A DNA stretch of 64,000 nt from contig OZ022499.1 in assembly GCA_963989385.1 (NCBI GenBank), positions 76,446,203 through 76,510,202 on the forward strand. Direction: 5' to 3'. Shown here in pieces: positions 56,501-60,799 of this stretch. The notes below the pieces were generated by a model that was not told where the DNA came from, did not search any database, and worked only from the letters and a program-made list of their open reading frames with translations. Made by a program: the position numbers and the translations under genes. Positions within the stretch are counted from its first letter, which is position 1. The number at the start of each line of letters is the position of its first letter. The DNA is from Ctena decussata (lineage: Eukaryota; Mollusca; Bivalvia; Lucinida; Lucinidae).

Positions 56501-58547
56501 TTAAAACAAAAATAACTGGGTAAATAGTTAAAATCCTGATGAGACGGCTCATCATGAGCCGTCTCATCTGGATTTTCACTGTTTGCAATGGTATGTCCAA
56601 TTTACTCACTGTCCAAAATTACCTGATTTGTGCCTAACCATTTTGCAACCAAATATGGTCTGAAAGGGCATGCATATGTACTTTTAGGCTCGAACTCACC
56701 TAGCTCCAAAGCACTTTCAGATTTGTCTGAGTATATTTTACAGAAGACTCTATTGTCACAAAAGAACACATGTGAATTTGTTTGTCCGAGGTTTTCACCT
56801 AATTTGACTGGTCAGTGCATATTATTGACAGACAGGTAGTGGCTGACAGGTCAATTGTGAAATGGTAAAAAAAAAATATATAAAACACAGAATTAAATGA
56901 TTTGAGAATTATTATTTGTTTCAGAAAATCTGATATTTATGCTTAAAGTATTTCAGTTGGTAATGTCATTGAAAAACTGGCAGAGCATGACATATACCAA
57001 ACAAAAAAAGAAACGCACACACCAAGATTTACCCGTTTAATTGACCTTTTACAGCACGATTAGAAATGCTCTATGAATCCGTATTTCTAATCAAATCTTG
57101 CTCAAACTTCATCATGGCGTAGAGGAGTATCCGTATTTTTCATATGCAAAAAAAAAAAAGCATTAATGAAATCGTTGAAAATGATTTCCGAGCGTTTATT
57201 CAAGCTTACTGTCTACTTGGACGGTAGAGTATACATGTGTTTCTGGATATTGTTAGTGGGTTTTGTTTGTGTTTTAAACGTCAGAACATGTCAGCAAACG
57301 ATCGCTGGTTTACGAAAAGAATAGAATGCGATTCCTCAGAATTCGATTCGGACTAATATCAGTTCGATGTGCGAAAGATGTACGGCGTGCATACGAGCCA
57401 TCGGAGGTTACTTCTCTCATTGAAAACTGTGACATTGAAAACTGGCCCCTGCCTTGTTCCGAGACGCGTCACAAAGTACTGAATTGACACATTTAAACGA
57501 AATTTTCGGATTGAACTGTCCAATTATCTACCTCTAACACTGTATAAATTATTTTTTAAAATTGTTTGTAATTTTCAAGAAAATACAAAAATATTGCTGT
57601 GTGCGTTTCTTTTTTTGTTTGGTATACATTGTTCGCCATGCTCTGGAACCAATGACATCATTGTCACTAAGCAACTAATTTATGTCTAAGTGATGTCATT
57701 GCTAAGGCACTAAGCACAACAGTTGGTCATTTTGTTGTTGCTATTGAAACAGCTCCATGACGTCATCTCACTTATAGTAAGTGCAATGTATGCCATGCTC
57801 CTCTCAAATTGTAAGTGGAATGCTACTTGAAATTATTACAATGGAAAAAGAATGATTTTCTCAAATCTATAATTTATTCTCAAATAATTTAATTCTCTGT
57901 CATAACTGTAATTGAAATTTTCTCCACAAACCTTTATTTGAGCCGCGACACGAGAAAACCAACAATGTGGTTGTGCACCCAGCGCAGACTCAGATCTGCC
58001 TGGGCATCCGCCCAGTCTGATCAGAGTATTCGCTGTCCGCATGGAGGGAGCTTAGACCCTTAGCTACCCTTTAAGCGCGTAGCGAAGATTCTGATCAGAC
58101 TGCGTGGATGTCCAGGCTGATTTGAGTCTGCACTGGGCGCACAACCACTTTGTTGGTTTTCTCGTGTCGCGGCTCTTTTTTTTTTTTTTTCAGAAGATAC
58201 TTTAAGGTGAATGGGCACTTCTCCATGTCATTCCACCATTTTAATGGTGAGGAACAACTTTTGTGACTGCCTGTTAGCTTTCCTGGAAGAAGTGACCCTT
58301 TCAAAAGGGGTCTACTCTTAAAGGAAAGAATTTGCTCCCTAGCAGTCAGTGGCTCAGTGCTCCCTATAGGAGCAACTTCTTTTGAAGAGTTGATCCCATT
58401 GAAACTGGATGCAAGAATAAAAATGGCAGAGTTACTTCCTATGAAAGTGCACCCATTTGCCTTAATTCATTGTTAATTGTGAGAGTTTTGTCTTTTCCAG
58501 GTTTATTAAGAAGTCTTCCAGAGCAGTACTTGAGATATCTTCATTGA
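35922..58547 (+). CDS. Cysteine synthase / CBS-like PLP enzyme, 13 coding exons
   Basis: I assembled this 362-residue protein by joining 13 exons. All introns are GT-AG and the frame is kept throughout. Fold-type II PLP enzymes of this family make cysteine or related beta-substituted alanines from an activated serine and sulfide. Visible motifs are TPLVRIN (41-47), GGGSVKDR (66-73, PLP Schiff-base Lys71), EGTAGNTG (96-103, substrate loop), GTGTGGT (205-211, phosphate binding), ITEGIGQG (255-262) and GASSGLN (300-306, pyridine-nitrogen serine). There is no N-terminal heme Cys/His segment and the protein ends about 60 residues after SSG, so it is not full-length cystathionine beta-synthase. The middle and the C-terminal [12 protein letters not shown] stretch look most like bacterial CysK of the alpha-proteobacterial kind (from memory). 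Residues 1-27 have seven Lys/Arg and no Asp/Glu, suggesting a mitochondrial presequence (inference). The start is the first in-frame ATG after a TAG at 35862. The polyadenylation site is unknown; AATAAA at 61386 is one candidate. Confidence 0.93.
36335..36512. mobile_element. hAT-like MITE, second copy, in intron 1
   Basis: CAGGGCCGGATCCAGGAATT..CTCTGGATTCACCACTG. It shares CTCAAATTAGCTGAGGGGG and AATTTAGGCTGAAGGGGG with 34982-35140. A G13 run and a C9 run are inside. Confidence 0.6.
36783..36960 (-). mobile_element. tRNA-derived SINE in intron 1
   Basis: The minus strand reads CAGGTAGCTCAGTCGGTTAA (A-box), GCACTGGCCTGCTGATC, then GTTTGATACCTGCAG (degenerate B-box). It ends ATAACTGAAATACTGTAGAA, AATCCCAATTCATCCATCC, a tail like that of family B. 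This is not a functional tRNA. Confidence 0.6.
37258..37491. repeat. P-family palindromic MITE, copy 3
   Basis: Intron 1. GAGCCGCAACACGAGAAAAC to GTTTTCTCATGCTGTTGCTC, with CTTAGACCCTTAGCTACCC near the centre. Confidence 0.9.
37600..37853. repeat. P-family palindromic MITE, copy 4
   Basis: Intron 1. GAGCTGCAACACAACAAACC to GTTTTTGTTGTGGCATGGCTC. Some extra bases (TGATTTTGGTCTTC) lengthen its right arm. Confidence 0.85.
38328..38365 (+). CDS. Exon 2 (residues 28-40)
   Basis: A 38-bp exon between TTTCAG and GTAAAG. It encodes [12 protein letters not shown] and two bases of Arg40, leading into the TPLVRI strand. Phase 0 in, phase 2 out. Confidence 0.85.
38378..38613. repeat. P-family palindromic MITE, copy 5
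   Basis: Starts 12 bp after the exon 2 end. GAGCCACGACATGAGAAAAT to GTTTTCTCATGTCGTGGCTC. One of the cleanest palindromes in the window. Confidence 0.92.
38630..38835. repeat. Q-family palindromic MITE, copy 1
   Basis: Q elements have ends like TTAAGGTGAATGGGxACACTTT and a centre AAGGAAAGAATTTGCTCC..GGAGCAAATTCTTTCCTT. They also carry CAACTCTTAA, GAGTAGACC, CACCCAGGGAAGCAAACAGG and AAGTTGCTTCCCCTG. This copy (intron 2) has a damaged centre, TTTGCACCTAAATGAGCAAA. Confidence 0.8.
39005..39165 (+). repeat. One-arm copy of the GCAGGAAGC repeat
   Basis: ACAGAATCACACGGACAGTC, TCTGCAGGAAGCCATTTATC, CTCGGCAGGAAGCAAGAGAT and CGGCGAGTCTCTGCAGGAAG in the same order as the right arm of the palindrome at 51976-52311, ending TTTATACCCTGTAT. 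The left arm is absent. Confidence 0.75.
39455..39800. repeat. Q-family MITE, copy 2, with G32 run
   Basis: Intron 2. Centre TTTTGCTCCTTTAGGAGCAAA. Similarity to copy 4 extends further on both sides (CAGCCATTGCCAAAATACT; TGTTTATTAGAGCAGGGGC). Confidence 0.8.
39722..39753. repeat. 32-base G homopolymer
   Basis: An uninterrupted run of 32 G in intron 2. The matching place in the paralogous repeat at 42998 has only five G, so the run expanded here. Confidence 0.9.
40120..40160 (+). CDS. Exon 3 (residues 40-54)
   Basis: A 41-bp exon between TTTCAG and GTGAGT. It completes Arg40 and encodes [13 protein letters not shown], a hallmark N-terminal strand of cysteine synthases, plus one base of Gly54. 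Confidence 0.93.
40434..40497. repeat. S-hairpin, copy 2
   Basis: Intron 3. GCAAACAATGTAGATCCAG with a decayed right arm (CTGGATCTGTACTGTATC). The inner stem GTGAGATGGCTC is no longer matched. A possible element end TTTACCCTTAAAACGCCAAAA lies upstream at about 40319. Confidence 0.65.
40498..40605. repeat. R-family fragment
   Basis: GACGGATCTAGATTTTGGGC, GGGGAAATCCCCATCTTATA and GCCAAATAAATCTAGT match the right half of R elements. It ends a few bases before exon 4. Confidence 0.55.
40612..40707 (+). CDS. Exon 4 (residues 54-86), PLP lysine
   Basis: A 96-bp exon between TTACAG and GTACAA. It carries [19 protein letters not shown] with Lys71 as the PLP lysine. The family usually has NPGGSVKDR; here a Gly replaces Pro at residue 66. 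Confidence 0.96.
40800..40983. repeat. Q-family MITE, copy 3
   Basis: Intron 4. AGTACATTTTCGGGGGAAGC, centre TTTGCTCCTCCAGGAGCAAA, GTAGATCCCATTTTGAATGG. Confidence 0.8.
41300..41522 (+). mobile_element. Probable non-LTR retrotransposon 3' end with (TTAC)n
   Basis: AAGAGGGCCCCATGGAAGAT, TGGTTATACCAAATGGGTTA, CCCTCTCTAAATAAAGAAT, then about seven TTAC units (41492-41522). A short untranslated tail ending in a simple repeat is typical of CR1/L2-type LINE ends. No reverse transcriptase frame is attached. Confidence 0.4.
41572..41696 (+). CDS. Exon 5 (residues 86-127), substrate loop
   Basis: A 125-bp exon between TATGTAG and GTAGGA. It encodes the TAGNTG substrate-binding loop and the following helix ([13 protein letters not shown]). 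It ends in phase 0 after NNQSQ. Confidence 0.96.
42389..42458 (-). mobile_element. SINE, family B tail fragment
   Basis: Intron 5. The minus strand reads GGCCTGATAGAGACTGAAAT, ATTGTCTCAAAGGGCCGTTA, AACCCAAAACAATTAATC, matching the 3' end of 10791-11031. Confidence 0.65.
42526..42615 (+). CDS. Exon 6 (residues 128-157)
   Basis: A 90-bp exon, 30 whole codons, between AACAG and GTATGA. It encodes [20 protein letters not shown] through NNYNHQ, matching the EK...LRxLGAEV block of the family. Confidence 0.96.
42734..43045. repeat. Q-family MITE, copy 4
   Basis: Intron 6. TTCAGGTGAATGGATATACT, centre AATTTGCTCCTTTAGGAGCA, GAGTAGACCCCATTTTAAAG. It extends outward like copy 2. Confidence 0.85.
43490..43687. 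repeat. R-family palindromic MITE, copy 1
   Basis: R elements contain TTTTTCCCTTCCAAAACAAT..ATCCATCTTATAAGATGGAT..ATTGTTTTAGAAGGGAAAAA, with TACTGTATTT/AAATACAGTA ends in the best copy. This one ends exactly where the next P element begins. Confidence 0.75.
43688..43924. repeat. P-family palindromic MITE, copy 6
   Basis: Ends 41 bp before exon 7. GAGCCACAACACGACAAAAC to a modified right end GTTCTGTTGCAGCTT. Confidence 0.85.
43966..44080 (+). CDS. Exon 7 (residues 158-196)
   Basis: A 115-bp exon between TTTTAG and GTAAGC. It encodes [13 protein letters not shown], then [12 protein letters not shown] and [10 protein letters not shown]. The NQFxNxAN...H..TGPEIW pattern is diagnostic. P-family palindromes lie 41 bp upstream and 27 bp downstream. 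Confidence 0.97.
44108..44330. repeat. P-family palindromic MITE, copy 7
   Basis: Starts 27 bp after exon 7. GAGTAGCGACACGACAAAAC to GGTTTTGTTGCAGCTC. The right arm is better kept than the left. Confidence 0.85.
44470..44665. repeat. Q-family MITE, copy 5
   Basis: Intron 7. GGGAAGCACCTCTGCCATTT, centre TTGGCTACCCTAGGAGCAAA (left arm altered), GTAGACTCCATTTTGAATGG. Confidence 0.7.
45410..45575. repeat. R-family MITE, copy 2 (partial)
   Basis: Intron 7. AATAAGATGGATTTAGATTT, AGGGATTGTTTTGGGAGGGA, CCAGTCTTATAGCCAAACAA. The left arm is mostly lost. Confidence 0.6.
45608..45761. repeat. P-family MITE, copy 8 (left end missing)
   Basis: Intron 7. CAGAGTCTTTGCTGTTCACT, AGCTTAGGGTCTAAACTACC, ACTCTGATCTGACTGGGCAG, CCACTTTGTTGGTTTTATCC, TGTTGTGGCTC. 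The left 70 bases are absent. Confidence 0.75.
45969..46034. repeat. S-hairpin, copy 3
   Basis: Intron 7. GCAAACAGTGTAGACCCTGA and CAGGTCTGCACTGTTTTC. Inner stem TCAGAGGCCAC is only partly matched by GCAGCATCTGA. Confidence 0.7.
46089..46142 (+). CDS. Exon 8 (residues 196-214), phosphate loop
   Basis: A 54-bp exon between TTTCAG and GTAAAG. It encodes [17 protein letters not shown], the glycine-rich loop that holds the PLP phosphate. It ends one base into Gly214. Confidence 0.96.
46231..46720 (+). repeat. 46-bp tandem repeat, 10 exact-length units
   Basis: A partial unit, then ten units of exactly 46 bp from 46261 to 46720: GTACTTACAAAATTGCAGAA then TATTxxAGCTAACAATCATTTTGCAG. The only changes are at one dinucleotide (AC, CC or CT). 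It lies in intron 8, 118 bp after exon 8. Each unit ends in a branch-point-like CTAAC, a T-rich stretch and CAG, and the next begins with GT. Confidence 0.97.
46721..47964. other. Rest of intron 8, nothing recognised
   Basis: AT-rich DNA. A 102-codon plus frame (47279-47587) has no motif or splice support. GACGTCA-like sites occur near 47740. I see no repeats shared with the rest of the window. Confidence 0.4.
47965..48026 (+). CDS. Exon 9 (residues 214-234)
   Basis: A 62-bp exon between TTTTCAG and GTAACT. It encodes [21 protein letters not shown] minus its first base, matching the ..LK..NP.I....DP block after the phosphate loop. Confidence 0.93.
48147..48371. repeat. V-family MITE, copy 1
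   Basis: Intron 9. GGGCCCAGTTGTTCAAAACT on the left and CTTTGAACTACTGGGCCC on the right are inverted. The interior has TAAGAGAAGCTTT and TTAACGAG-type sequences shared with copies 2 and 3. Confidence 0.75.
48846..49085. repeat. P-family palindromic MITE, copy 9
   Basis: Intron 9. AGCCGCATCACAACAAAAAA to TTTTATCGTTTAGTGGCTC. The ends are eroded and the stem CAGATCAGTCTGGGCATCTG is intact. Confidence 0.85.
49417..49575 (+). CDS. Exon 10 (residues 235-287)
   Basis: A 159-bp exon, 53 whole codons, between CTTCAG and GTATTT. It carries [21 protein letters not shown] and DTDVVEM. The donor's next bases (TTAGG) look like the left end of a Q-family element. Confidence 0.96.
49579..49790. repeat. 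Q-family MITE, copy 6
   Basis: Begins TTAGGAGAATGGGTACACTT only three bases into intron 10. Centre AATCTGCTCCTGTAGGAGCA then GATTCTTT: both arms changed TTT to TCT/AGA together. Confidence 0.85.
49799..49976. mobile_element. T-family MITE, TA target (Tc1/mariner-like)
   Basis: CAGTCAAACCTGCTTATGTG and CTTAAGACAGGTTTGACTG are inverted ends flanked by TA at 49797-49798 and 49977-49978. The interior repeats GGTCACCT/AGGAGTCACC. Intron 10. Confidence 0.85.
50039..51206. mobile_element. 1.17-kb TIR transposon, TA target, non-autonomous
   Basis: CTCAAAAGCAAAAATAACGC then ATATTTT on the left, AAAAATATGCGTTTCTTTTG then CTGTTGAG on the right. The ends are inverted with two mismatches in about 27 bp and flanked by TATA. 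Terminal AAAGAAACGCA recurs in the 626-bp element at 56997. No transposase frame. Intron 10. Confidence 0.8.
51230..51385. repeat. Inverted repeat with ATGTTGTGACATCTCATTAA arm
   Basis: TTTTTCAGTTCTTCATGGAA, TGTGACATCTCATTAAAACC, ATCT pairs with AGATGGTTTTAATGACATGT, CACAGGATCTGTTTTCACTG. A diverged relative is at about 39905-40010. Confidence 0.55.
51588..51826. repeat. V-family MITE, copy 2
   Basis: GGGCCCAGTTGTTCAACGCC and GTTTTGAACAACTGGGCCC, inverted ends. Central hairpin AATGTGAGAAGCTTTTGC..AGGTTCTCACATTTTTCAAC. Confidence 0.85.
51976..52311. repeat. 336-bp palindrome built from short GCAGGAAGC repeats
   Basis: Ends AGGGTATAATCTATT and AATCGATTATACCCT, centre near 52143. Each arm contains four or five GACAGTCTCxGCAGGAAGC-type repeats separated by 11-18-bp spacers. 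The spacers in one arm match those of the other arm in reverse, for example AGAATCACGCG against GCATGATTCT. It lies 130 bp upstream of exon 11 in intron 10. Confidence 0.9.
52441..52575 (+). CDS. Exon 11 (residues 288-332)
   Basis: A 135-bp exon, 45 whole codons, between TTTCAG and GTGAGT. It encodes [17 protein letters not shown], then [13 protein letters not shown] [17 protein letters not shown]. The second Ser of SSG (303) is expected to contact the PLP ring nitrogen. Confidence 0.96.
52613..53170. mobile_element. piggyBac-like MITE carrying an S-hairpin
   Basis: Left end CCCTTTAAAATGCCAAA and right end TTTGGCGCTTTGCGGG followed by TTAA. CCC termini at a TTAA target are the piggyBac signature. 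It begins 37 bp after exon 11. The left flank (ATTG) no longer reads TTAA. Confidence 0.6.
53069..53136. repeat. S-hairpin, copy 4
   Basis: ACAAATAATGTAGATCAAGA with inner stem GATAAGGCGGCTT/GAGCCACCTCATC (G-T and single mismatches) and CTGGATTTATGCTGTTTGC. It sits near the right end of the 52613-53170 element. Confidence 0.75.
53654..53686. repeat. Solo AGCTCACC hairpin
   Basis: AGCTCACCTGTGAGCCTTCG then GCTCAGGTGAGCT: a 33-bp perfect hairpin equal to the 5' terminal hairpin of the HINE-like elements, without any core or 3' end. Intron 11. Confidence 0.75.
53835..54022. repeat. R-family MITE, copy 3
   Basis: GACAGTTGTTTTTCCCTTCC, centre ATCTGTCTTATAAGACAGAT, GGAAGGGAAAAAAAAATC. In other copies the centre is ATCCATCTTATAAGATGGAT, so both arms changed together. 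Confidence 0.8.
54030..54241. mobile_element. U-family MITE, TA target (Tc1/mariner-like)
   Basis: CAGTCAATTCTCGATATCTG and AGTTATCGAGAGTTGACTG are inverted ends flanked by TA at 54028-54029 and 54242-54243. Central palindrome CTACTGATGTCTCAAAGTAA..TTACTTTGAGATGTCAGTAG. Confidence 0.85.
54276..54396. repeat. 120-bp hairpin with TTTATCGAAGTGTAAACTAC arms
   Basis: TGAGGTTTATCGAAGTGTAA, ACTACATTGGGTCAC pairs with GTGACCCAATGTAGT, TTACACTTCGATAAACATCA. Inner GAACCCCGAAGGGGTTC. GACGTCA-rich DNA follows (54510-54600), and GGAATGTAAACTACACTACG at 54611 may be a further end of the same element. Confidence 0.8.
54704..54965 (+). mobile_element. tRNA-derived SINE, family A, complete copy
   Basis: Head GGTCGGACCACGTAGCACAG then TCAGTAGGACACCTGAC with a decayed B-box (GGGTTCATATTC). 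Core TTTCTCCTTCCGCTGATTCA, AGAAGGGCAGTTGTCAG. Then AGGAATAGTGTGGTTAGG, CCTGACATGACCATAGC, and tail AAAGCAACAAATCAATCAATC. It ends 88 bp before exon 12. Confidence 0.8.
55054..55099 (+). CDS. Exon 12 (residues 333-348)
   Basis: A 46-bp exon between TTACAG and GTAAGC. It encodes [15 protein letters not shown] plus one base of Gly348, equivalent to the RYxSKLFNxxFLxEKG tail of bacterial CysK proteins. Confidence 0.92.
55118..55362. repeat. V-family MITE, copy 3
   Basis: Starts 19 bp after exon 12. GGGCCTGGCTGTTCAAAGC and CTTGAACAACTATGCCC. Inner hairpin GAGAAGCTTTTGCAGTGCAA, AAGCTTCTC. Confidence 0.75.
55458..55687. repeat. R-family MITE, copy 4, best ends
   Basis: TACTGTATTTCTTCAGGTAT and GTAGCCAAATAAATACAGTA are inverted. 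TTTTTTCCTTTCCAAAACCT and ATTGTTTTGGAAAGGAAAAC are the inner arms, around CCATCTTATAAGATGATC. Confidence 0.8.
56067..56243. repeat. Q-family MITE, copy 7
   Basis: Reverse orientation: ACTTTTGTGACCTCCTGTTT, centre GAATTTGCTCCTCTAGAGGA then GCAAATTC, GTTGCTTCCCCTGAAAGTG. Confidence 0.85.
56278..56395. repeat. Q-family MITE, copy 8 (half)
   Basis: GCTCTTAAAGGAAAGAATTT, GCTCCTAGAGTAGTGAATTC (right arm broken), GACAGAGTTGCTTCCCCTGG. The left half is missing. It follows copy 7 by 35 bp. Confidence 0.7.
56525..56586. repeat. S-hairpin, copy 5
   Basis: AAATCCTGATGAGACGGCTC, ATCAT, GAGCCGTCTCATCTGGATTT, then CACTGTTTGC. The inner stem is perfect with a sequence unlike the other copies. The left GCAAACAGT is lost. 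Confidence 0.8.
56888..57902. mobile_element. MITE with CAGAGAATTAAAT ends, split by a second MITE
   Basis: Left CACAGAATTAAATGATTTGA, GAATTATTATTTG; right AATTTATTCTCAAATAATTT, AATTCTCTG: inverted ends. It is interrupted at 56997-57622. Without the insert it aligns with 58710-59112 (GAGCATxxCAT..CCAATGA, TAAGTGATGTCATT). Confidence 0.65.
56997..57622. mobile_element. 626-bp TIR transposon, TA target, non-autonomous
   Basis: Perfect 25-bp inverted ends: CCAAACAAAAAAAGAAACGC.. and ..GCGTTTCTTTTTTTGTTTGG, flanked by TA (56995-56996 and 57623-57624). Tc1/mariner-like by target and end type. No transposase frame. Confidence 0.9.
57940..58175. repeat. P-family palindromic MITE, copy 10
   Basis: Intron 12. 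GAGCCGCGACACGAGAAAAC to GTTTTCTCGTGTCGCGGCTC: both ends match the deduced consensus exactly. It is followed directly by a T14 run. Confidence 0.95.
58202..58465. repeat. Q-family MITE, copy 9, full ends
   Basis: TTAAGGTGAATGGGCACTTC on the left and GTGCACCCATTTGCCTTAA on the right define the family's ends. The centre is expanded (GCTCCCTAGCAGTCAGTGGC, TCAGTGCTCCC). It ends 35 bp before exon 13. Confidence 0.85.
58501..58547 (+). CDS. Exon 13 (residues 348-362) and stop
   Basis: Starts after TTTTCCAG, completes Gly348, encodes [14 protein letters not shown] and stops at TGA (58545-58547). The length and position of the stop match the family's usual C-terminus. Confidence 0.88.
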
Positions 58548-58709
58548 CCATGGATTTTCTTAGCTTATTTGTATATATAGGAATTTGTAGTATAAATTGT
58601 GCCAATCCAAGCAATTAGTCTACCCGGCATACAGGAATGTTGAAGGGTATAATAGTTTTCCTCTTTTCGTCTATACCTCATTTCTTACATCTATCGATCC
58701 ATTTGTAAC

Positions 58710-59112
58710 ACAGCATTAAGTGAGAATGATTATTTGTTCGAGAAAATCTGAAGTTTCTGTTGAAAGAATTTCAGTTTGTGGTGTTGTTGAAAAATTGGCG
58801 GAGCATTGCATGCTCGGATACCAATGATGTCATATTATCTATTACCATAGCAACCAAAAGTTCATATTGATGTCTAAGTGATGTCATCGATAAGTCATTT
58901 TGTCAATGAACTAAGCAGAACAGTTGGTATTTGGTAATAGTTGCTATGGTAACAGATCTATGATGTCATCTCACTTATAATTTGAGAGGAGCATGGCATA
59001 CATTGTATGCCATGCTTCTCTCGAATTATAAGTGAGATGCTAAGTCTTACAATGGAAAAGTATGATTTTCTCAAAAGTATAATTTATTCTCAAATTATTT
59101 AATTCTCTGTTT
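58710..59112. repeat. Paralogue of the 56888-57902 element, uninterrupted
   Basis: GAATGATTATTTGTTCGAGA, AAAATTGGCGGAGCATTGCA, GATACCAATGATGTCAT, central GGAGCATGGCATAC..GTATGCCATGCTTC, right end AATTTATTCTCAAATTATTT, AATTCTCTG. It shows the empty site for the 626-bp insertion. It lies in the 3' flank or 3' UTR. Confidence 0.65.
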
Positions 59113-59888
59113 GGTTGCCCATCTGCTAACTCTTGCTTTAAAGTTTCATATGTAGTTTGTGTTAGTTTTTTTCATGAGATGGTGGCTCTTTACATGAGCC
59201 ATGCTCACTGGCAATTGTTATATCACAAGTATCATTTATGAATTAATTTCTAAATACTTCCATTTTGCAAATAACTGCACCAATTTGATGTTTTTACACA
59301 TTTACTACAAATCAAATATCTACTGCAACCAACGTCCTTCTAAAGGCGATGGAAATTTGTTACGGTCAACTGTCAGATAAATATTCCGCCGAAAAACTGA
59401 TTTCTTCTGATTCAATTATAACGGTATTAAAACCGCTCAGTTAAAGTCGCGGTAATCATATTTGTGATGTCAGAGCCTCACTGTACTCTGTAAACCTCGC
59501 GCTAACAAAGTGACCACAAGTCGTTAATAATGTAGCTGAAGGTACCGTTAAAGAAAAATTTTGTGACTAGGATCAACTGAGCCAACGTCTATGAAGAATG
59601 ACATGTTGCAGTAGTGGATTGACGCGTAGTAAATATTCAGAGAAAACCTAACTGAAGTTTGAAATATTTTGAATATTCAGATGAAAGTTTTACTTTTGAG
59701 CATAAAGACAAAAACTTACTTTTGATTATGTTATATTCTTACAGGTAAAATTATTTTTTCACTTTTAAATTTTGAACATTAAAAATGATATTAGTGCTTT
59801 GCTTCTCATAAAAGTGGTCTTGGTAAACAGAATATGATGTGATCAAGGCCTAAACTGTTCGCATTAAATACATGTACATGATGTGTGT

Positions 59889-59928
<40 letters not shown>

Positions 59929-60090
59929 AGAGGCGGTTGGAGGGAGGGACATATAATTAACATCGTCTCATATTGGAAAAGGACATACTGAAAGAGTTCA
60001 CAAGGCGTAAATGGATTAGACAAATAATTAATGTGAACTGCAGCACAAGAAATGATGCCTTTTTAGGTAAATGAAAAAATCTTCATGTTC
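59113..60090. other. 3' flank, nothing recognised except a TG repeat
   Basis: No frame or terminal repeat stands out. Whether it is 3' UTR is unknown. A (TG)n microsatellite lies at 59879-59927. Confidence 0.4.
59879..59927. repeat. (TG)n microsatellite
   Basis: About 24 TG units with one TA interruption near 59893. Confidence 0.95.
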
Positions 60091-60099
60091 TTCTGTAGG

Positions 60100-60287
60100 T
60101 TTTACAAAGGGGAGCAACTTTTGTTATTCCCTGTTTGCTTCCCTGTTTAATGAATCCCTTCTAAAATAAGATCTACTTTTACAGGAAAGAATTCGCTCCA
60201 AGAGGAGCGAATTTTTTTCTTTAAGAGTTGACCCCTACTGAGAAAGGAGATAAACGTGAAAACTGGCAGAGTTTCTTCCCCTGAAAA
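60100..60287. repeat. Q-family MITE, copy 10
   Basis: CAAAGGGGAGCAACTTTTGT, centre GAATTCGCTCCAAGAGGAGC then GAATTT: both arms read TCGCTCC/GGAGCGA instead of TTGCTCC/GGAGCAA. Confidence 0.85.
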
Positions 60288-60294
60288 CATCAAA

Positions 60295-60485
60295 GAATCT
60301 TTGTTACTTCCTGTTTGCTACTTGGAATGACAAAGCCTTTCGAAAATGGGATCTACACTTTAAGGAAAGAATTTGCTTCAGGAAGAAATTTTTTCTTTCT
60401 TGTAGAGAACTTAGGGGATAACTGTATTCAAAATTGTCATTTGGGGAGGTAAATCGTCGGTTTTATGGTCGGAAATTTCGTTTTA
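60295..60485. repeat. Q-family fragment joined to a palindromic-element fragment
   Basis: TACTTCCTGTTTGCTACTTG, ATCTACACTTTAAGGAAAGA are Q sequence. GGATAACTGTATTCAAAATT, TGGGGAGGTAAATCGTC from 60417 is the left arm of the palindrome at 62323. Confidence 0.55.
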
Positions 60486-60717
60486 CGGCGACATGCACTT
60501 TTTAGTGAAACTTATTAATTTCCTTGTTATATTACCTTCAGACATCTTAAAGAAAATATCGGCAAAATTACGATGCATTGGAAATGCCAGGTACCAGCCT
60601 TTTAAGGGAAAGGATTTTCTCTCCTGTTTCAGTGTTTAAGATTAAGTGTTGGCTTCAGATGATGTGAGCAGTCTTTGCTACCGTAATGATCCTAAATATT
60701 CGGACATAGAGGTCTTA

Positions 60718-60785
60718 GCAAACAGTCTAGACCCAGATCAAACTGCTCCTGAAGGAGCTGTTTGATCATGGTCTACAATATTTGC
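60718..60785. repeat. S-hairpin, copy 6
   Basis: GCAAACAGTCTAGACCCAGA, inner stem GATCAAACTGCTCC/GGAGCTGTTTGATC with one mismatch, then ATGGTCTACAATATTTGC. 3' flank. Confidence 0.8.
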
Positions 60786-60799
60786 CGTTCACTAAGCAT

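Noticed and set aside
35922..58547. Reading the gene as cystathionine beta-synthase
   Set aside because: There is no heme-binding N-terminal segment and no C-terminal CBS domains. The middle motifs fit cysteine synthase better.
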